Shown here one piece after another: positions 5,779-7,761 of a DNA stretch of 7,761 bases. Under the pieces are notes generated by a model. That model worked only from the letters and a program-made list of their open reading frames with translations, ran no database searches and was not told the origin of the DNA. The position numbers were made by a program, and so were the translations under genes. The stretch is from DATHBP01 sp035296085. Its GTDB lineage: Bacteria; Actinomycetota; Actinomycetes; Propionibacteriales; Nocardioidaceae. How positions within the stretch are numbered: position 1 is the first letter of the stretch; every line of letters begins with the position of its first letter. Location of the stretch: the NCBI GenBank assembly GCA_035296085.1, contig DATHBP010000207.1, positions 1 to 7,761 on the forward strand, in the 5' to 3' direction.

Positions 5779-6431
5779 CGGACCGGCTTACGGGAGGCCG
5801 GCTCGGCGACGTCGGGTTTGCGCAGGTACAGCGGCTGCGGCTCGAGCAGCGCGACGGCGCCCTCGGCGACGGCGCGCGCCAGCACACCGGCCGCGGGGTC
5901 CAGCGGCTCCCGCGCGTTGGGGAAGGCAGTGGGGTAGAGCTGCCCGCCGCGGCCCACGACCGGCTGCTCGGTCGCGATCTCTGCCGGCTTCGCCACGCCG
6001 GGACCGCTGACACGGGTGCGCGCGCCGTCGTATGACGCCCAGTAGACCTCCCGCCGTCGGGCGTCGGTAGCAACCATGAACCGGCCGGCTCCGGGTCCGG
6101 CTGCGGCGGCGAGTACGTCGAGCGTGCACACCCCGTGCACGGGCACTGCCAGCACCGCGCCGAGAGTGCGAGCGGTCATCACACCCACCCGGAGGCCGGT
6201 GTAGGGGCCGGGGCCGACCCCGACGGCCACGTGCGTGAGGTCGCGGGCGGATGCGCCCACCTCCCCCAGTACGTCGGCGACCGCCGGCGCGAGCAGCTCG
6301 GCGTGCCGCTTCGCGCCAGAGCCCGACCGCTCGGCAATCACCTGGTCGCCGTCGTAGAGCGCCACGCTCACGACCGCGGTGGCAGTGTCGAGCGCGAGCA
6401 GCAGCACGCGAGACAGGTTAGGTGCCCTCAC
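5775..6431 (-). CDS. tsaB: tRNA threonylcarbamoyladenosine biosynthesis protein TsaB
   Basis: TsaB is the catalytically inactive TsaD paralogue that dimerises with TsaD to support t6A formation on tRNA. The 218-residue product shows VLLLALDTAT (9-18), KRHAELLAP (41-49), the conserved glycine-rich VGVGPGPYTGLRVG (70-83), and a C-terminal PQPLYLRKPDVAEP segment typical of the family. It lacks TsaD's HxxxH metal site, as expected. The GTG at 6431 overlaps the tsaE stop by 4 nt (GTGA) and has AGGTGA just upstream. A second GTG at 6407, exactly where homology starts, is an alternative that would remove eight residues. It overlaps rimI downstream by 4 nt. All of this indicates a coupled operon with tsaE and rimI. 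Confidence 0.95.
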   Translation of the reverse strand: MRAPNLSRVLLLALDTATAVVSVALYDGDQVIAERSGSGAKRHAELLAPAVADVLGEVGASARDLTHVAVGVGPGPYTGLRVGVMTARTLGAVLAVPVHGVCTLDVLAAAAGPGAGRFMVATDARRREVYWASYDGARTRVSGPGVAKPAEIATEQPVVGRGGQLYPTAFPNAREPLDPAAGVLARAVAEGAVALLEPQPLYLRKPDVAEPASRKPVR

Positions 6432-6922
6432 TCACCTGCTACGACAGCCGCCAGCGGCACGCCGCTCCACCGGCGCCCTATGGCGATGATCCGCAGCTGC
6501 CGCGACTCGTCGCCGGCGGCCTCGTCCCCGCGGTGCCGGGTGATCGCCACCTCGAGCCGGTCCTCGGCCAGTCCCTCGGCGAGACCGCCACCCCACTCGA
6601 CGACGGTGACGGCCTCGTCGAGCGAGGTGTCCAGGTCGAGGTCGTCCAGCTCCGCCATACCGGAGAGCCGGTAGGCGTCAGCGTGTACCAGCGCCGGACC
6701 GTCGCCGCTGGAGCGGTGCTCGCGGGCGAGGACGAACGTGGGCGACGTCACGGGACCGGTCACGCCCAAGCCGGCGGCGATCCCTTGGGTGAGCGTCGTC
6801 TTGCCGGCGCCGAGCTCACCGGTGAGCAGCACCACGTCACCGGCCCGCAGCAGCGTGGCCAGGCGGGCTCCCAAGGCACGCATGCCGGCGGGGGTGGCGG
6901 CCTGTGCACCGACCGCGGTCAC
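6428..6922 (-). CDS. tsaE: tRNA threonylcarbamoyladenosine biosynthesis ATPase TsaE
   Basis: TsaE is the P-loop ATPase that binds the TsaB-TsaD complex and allows repeated cycles of t6A synthesis. From the GTG at 6922 it has 164 residues, normal for the family. The Walker A motif is GELGAGKTT (35-43), with TSPTFVL (59-65) after it. HADAYRL (80-86), matching the family H-x-D-x-Y-R motif, and VTVVEWGGGL (105-114) complete the TsaE signature. The frame stays open upstream to 7174, but that stretch is arginine/alanine-rich antisense-type noise inside the glycosylase gene, so I reject it. The chosen start overlaps the glycosylase stop by 4 nt, and its own stop overlaps tsaB by 4 nt. Confidence 0.95.
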   Translation of the reverse strand: MTAVGAQAATPAGMRALGARLATLLRAGDVVLLTGELGAGKTTLTQGIAAGLGVTGPVTSPTFVLAREHRSSGDGPALVHADAYRLSGMAELDDLDLDTSLDEAVTVVEWGGGLAEGLAEDRLEVAITRHRGDEAAGDESRQLRIIAIGRRWSGVPLAAVVAGE

Positions 6923-7578
6923 GGCCGCTCGCGCAGCAGTGCGGCCACGACTGCGAGGTCTTGACGCAGCGCGGTCATCGGCGTCCCCTGCGGCCCGAAG
7001 CGCAGCGCCGCAGCGGGGTGGTAGGTCGGCACCAGGAGGCAAGCGCCGAAGCCGTGCGGCCGGCCGTGTGCCTCCGCGAGCCGGGTCGAGCGACCCAGAG
7101 CCCACGCCAGCGCCGTCGCGCCAAGCGTGACGACGACAGCCGGGTCGATGAGCTCGACTTGCCGGTCGAGCCACGGGCGGCAGGTACGCATCTCGATGGC
7201 GCGCGGCGGGCGGTTGTCAGGTGGACGGCACTTCACCACGTTGCAGACAGCGAGCTCCGCGCGCGCCAGTCCAACCTCGGCCAGCAGGGTGTCCAGGAGC
7301 TGGCCGGAGCGGCCGATGAACGGCAGGCCGCCGGCATCTTCGGCCGCACCAGGCGCCTCGCCCACCAGCAGGACGCGGGCACCGGGCGGGTAGACGCCGG
7401 GGACGACGCGGGTGCGGCTCAGCGACAGCGGGCACGCCGGGCAGCCAGACATCGCGGCTGCCAGCGCCGACCAGGACGGCATGCCCGGCGCAATGGCGGC
7501 CGGGTCGGTTTCGACCGAAGGCCCGGAGGCCGCGGCTACCACGACCGGACGAGGCGACCCGAGCCGCTCAGCCGCCAC
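6919..7578 (-). CDS. Family 4 (iron-sulfur) uracil-DNA glycosylase
   Basis: This base-excision-repair enzyme removes uracil, arising from cytosine deamination or misincorporation, from DNA. The 219-residue protein has the UDGa-type motif VGEAPGAAED (72-81), then GLPFIGRSGQLLD (84-96), and the C-terminal motif PTYHPAA (184-190) with its H-P pair. Four cysteines fit the 4Fe-4S cluster pattern: C46-x2-C49 in GCPACPL, C117 in VVKCRPPDNRPP, and C133 in MRTCRPWL. The GEAPG motif favours family 4 over family 5. The first 30 or so residues are a low-complexity extension, so a later start cannot be excluded; I kept the GTG at 7578, which overlaps the alr stop. It sits between alr and tsaE and overlaps both (11 and 4 nt), so it is almost certainly co-expressed with them. 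Confidence 0.92.
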   Translation of the reverse strand: MAAERLGSPRPVVVAAASGPSVETDPAAIAPGMPSWSALAAAMSGCPACPLSLSRTRVVPGVYPPGARVLLVGEAPGAAEDAGGLPFIGRSGQLLDTLLAEVGLARAELAVCNVVKCRPPDNRPPRAIEMRTCRPWLDRQVELIDPAVVVTLGATALAWALGRSTRLAEAHGRPHGFGACLLVPTYHPAAALRFGPQGTPMTALRQDLAVVAALLRERP

Positions 7579-7761
7579 GCCCGCCCACCTCGGCAGTGCG
7601 GTGACCCATTGGCTCGTCCTCGCCGACGTAACGGCGCGCCACTCGGGGCCCGATGCGGGTCACGATCTCGTAGGAGATCGTGCCGGCGGCATCGGCCCAG
7701 TCTTGGGCACTCGGCTCGCCATCCTCGCCGCTCCCGAACAGCACCACCTCATCCCCAGCGC
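7568..7761 (-). CDS. alr: Alanine racemase, C-terminal fragment (5' end outside window)
   Basis: Reading the minus strand from the window edge gives 63 residues ending at TGA 7570-7568. There is no start codon within the window because the gene continues beyond it. The fragment includes EVVLFGSGEDGEPSAQDWA and then AGTISYEIVTRIGPRVARRY, the characteristic end of the beta-domain of PLP-dependent alanine racemase, followed by a short basic/glycine tail. The enzyme interconverts L- and D-alanine for peptidoglycan. The PLP lysine and the catalytic tyrosine lie outside the visible part. Its stop lies 11 nt inside the glycosylase gene. alr upstream of tsaE-tsaB-rimI is a familiar actinobacterial arrangement, which supports the call. 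Confidence 0.9.
   Translation of the reverse strand, partial: AGDEVVLFGSGEDGEPSAQDWADAAGTISYEIVTRIGPRVARRYVGEDEPMGHRTAEVGGRGG

Noticed and set aside
3370..5937. An 855-codon plus-strand open frame
   Set aside because: It runs antisense to the glycosylase and rimI genes and out of frame through the GNAT and ArsI/CadI-type genes. Its translation is Arg/Ala/Pro/Ser-rich with no domain, as expected for chance open frames in high-GC DNA.
6923..7174. N-terminal extension of TsaE
   Set aside because: The Arg/Ala-rich extension lies out of frame inside the uracil-DNA glycosylase gene; the GTG at 6922 gives a normal-length TsaE with a typical 4-nt overlap.

Overview
The window comes from a high-GC actinobacterium (Actinomycetota). 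The evidence is strong third-position G/C, many GTG starts, chains of 4-nt GTGA stop/start overlaps, and a cluster built around alr, tsaE, tsaB, rimI and tsaD, an arrangement typical of that phylum. I cannot name the genus. Coding is nearly continuous; no gene-free stretch exceeds about 100 bases.

Layout. (1) Bases 1-699 (+): C-terminal part of a TPR protein whose start lies outside the window. (2) Bases 748-3881 (-): a run read in the order AlkZ-like winged-helix DNA glycosylase, tsaD, CaCA-family cation exchanger, with gaps of 20 and 3 nt. (3) Bases 3914-5224 (+): a two-domain GNAT acetyltransferase, divergent from the glycosylase across only 32 bp, then an ArsI/CadI-type metalloenzyme with its own AT-richer, palindrome-bearing upstream region. 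(4) Bases 5225-5322: a convergent gap holding a direct repeat and a large imperfect hairpin, probably a bidirectional terminator. (5) Bases 5323-7761 (-): alr (partial, 3' end only), family-4 uracil-DNA glycosylase, tsaE, tsaB and rimI. All neighbours in this last run overlap by 4-11 nt, so it reads as one translationally coupled operon.

How the genes work together. TsaB, TsaD and TsaE form the bacterial machinery that transfers the threonylcarbamoyl group to A37 of ANN-decoding tRNAs (t6A); RimI is the ribosomal-protein/N-alpha acetyltransferase usually encoded beside them. Two DNA-repair proteins are interleaved with the tsa genes: the uracil-DNA glycosylase between alr and tsaE, and the AlkZ-like glycosylase just upstream of tsaD. 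The main structural oddity is that tsaD, which often directly follows rimI in actinobacteria, is separated from it here by about 2.6 kb carrying two genes on the opposite strand and one on the same strand.

I see no CRISPR array, RNA gene, insertion sequence, prophage or clearly novel multi-gene system. The best leads are modest: degenerate cation-binding motifs in the exchanger, palindromes over the ArsI/CadI upstream region, the repeat/hairpin at 5222-5308, and the split tsa cluster.
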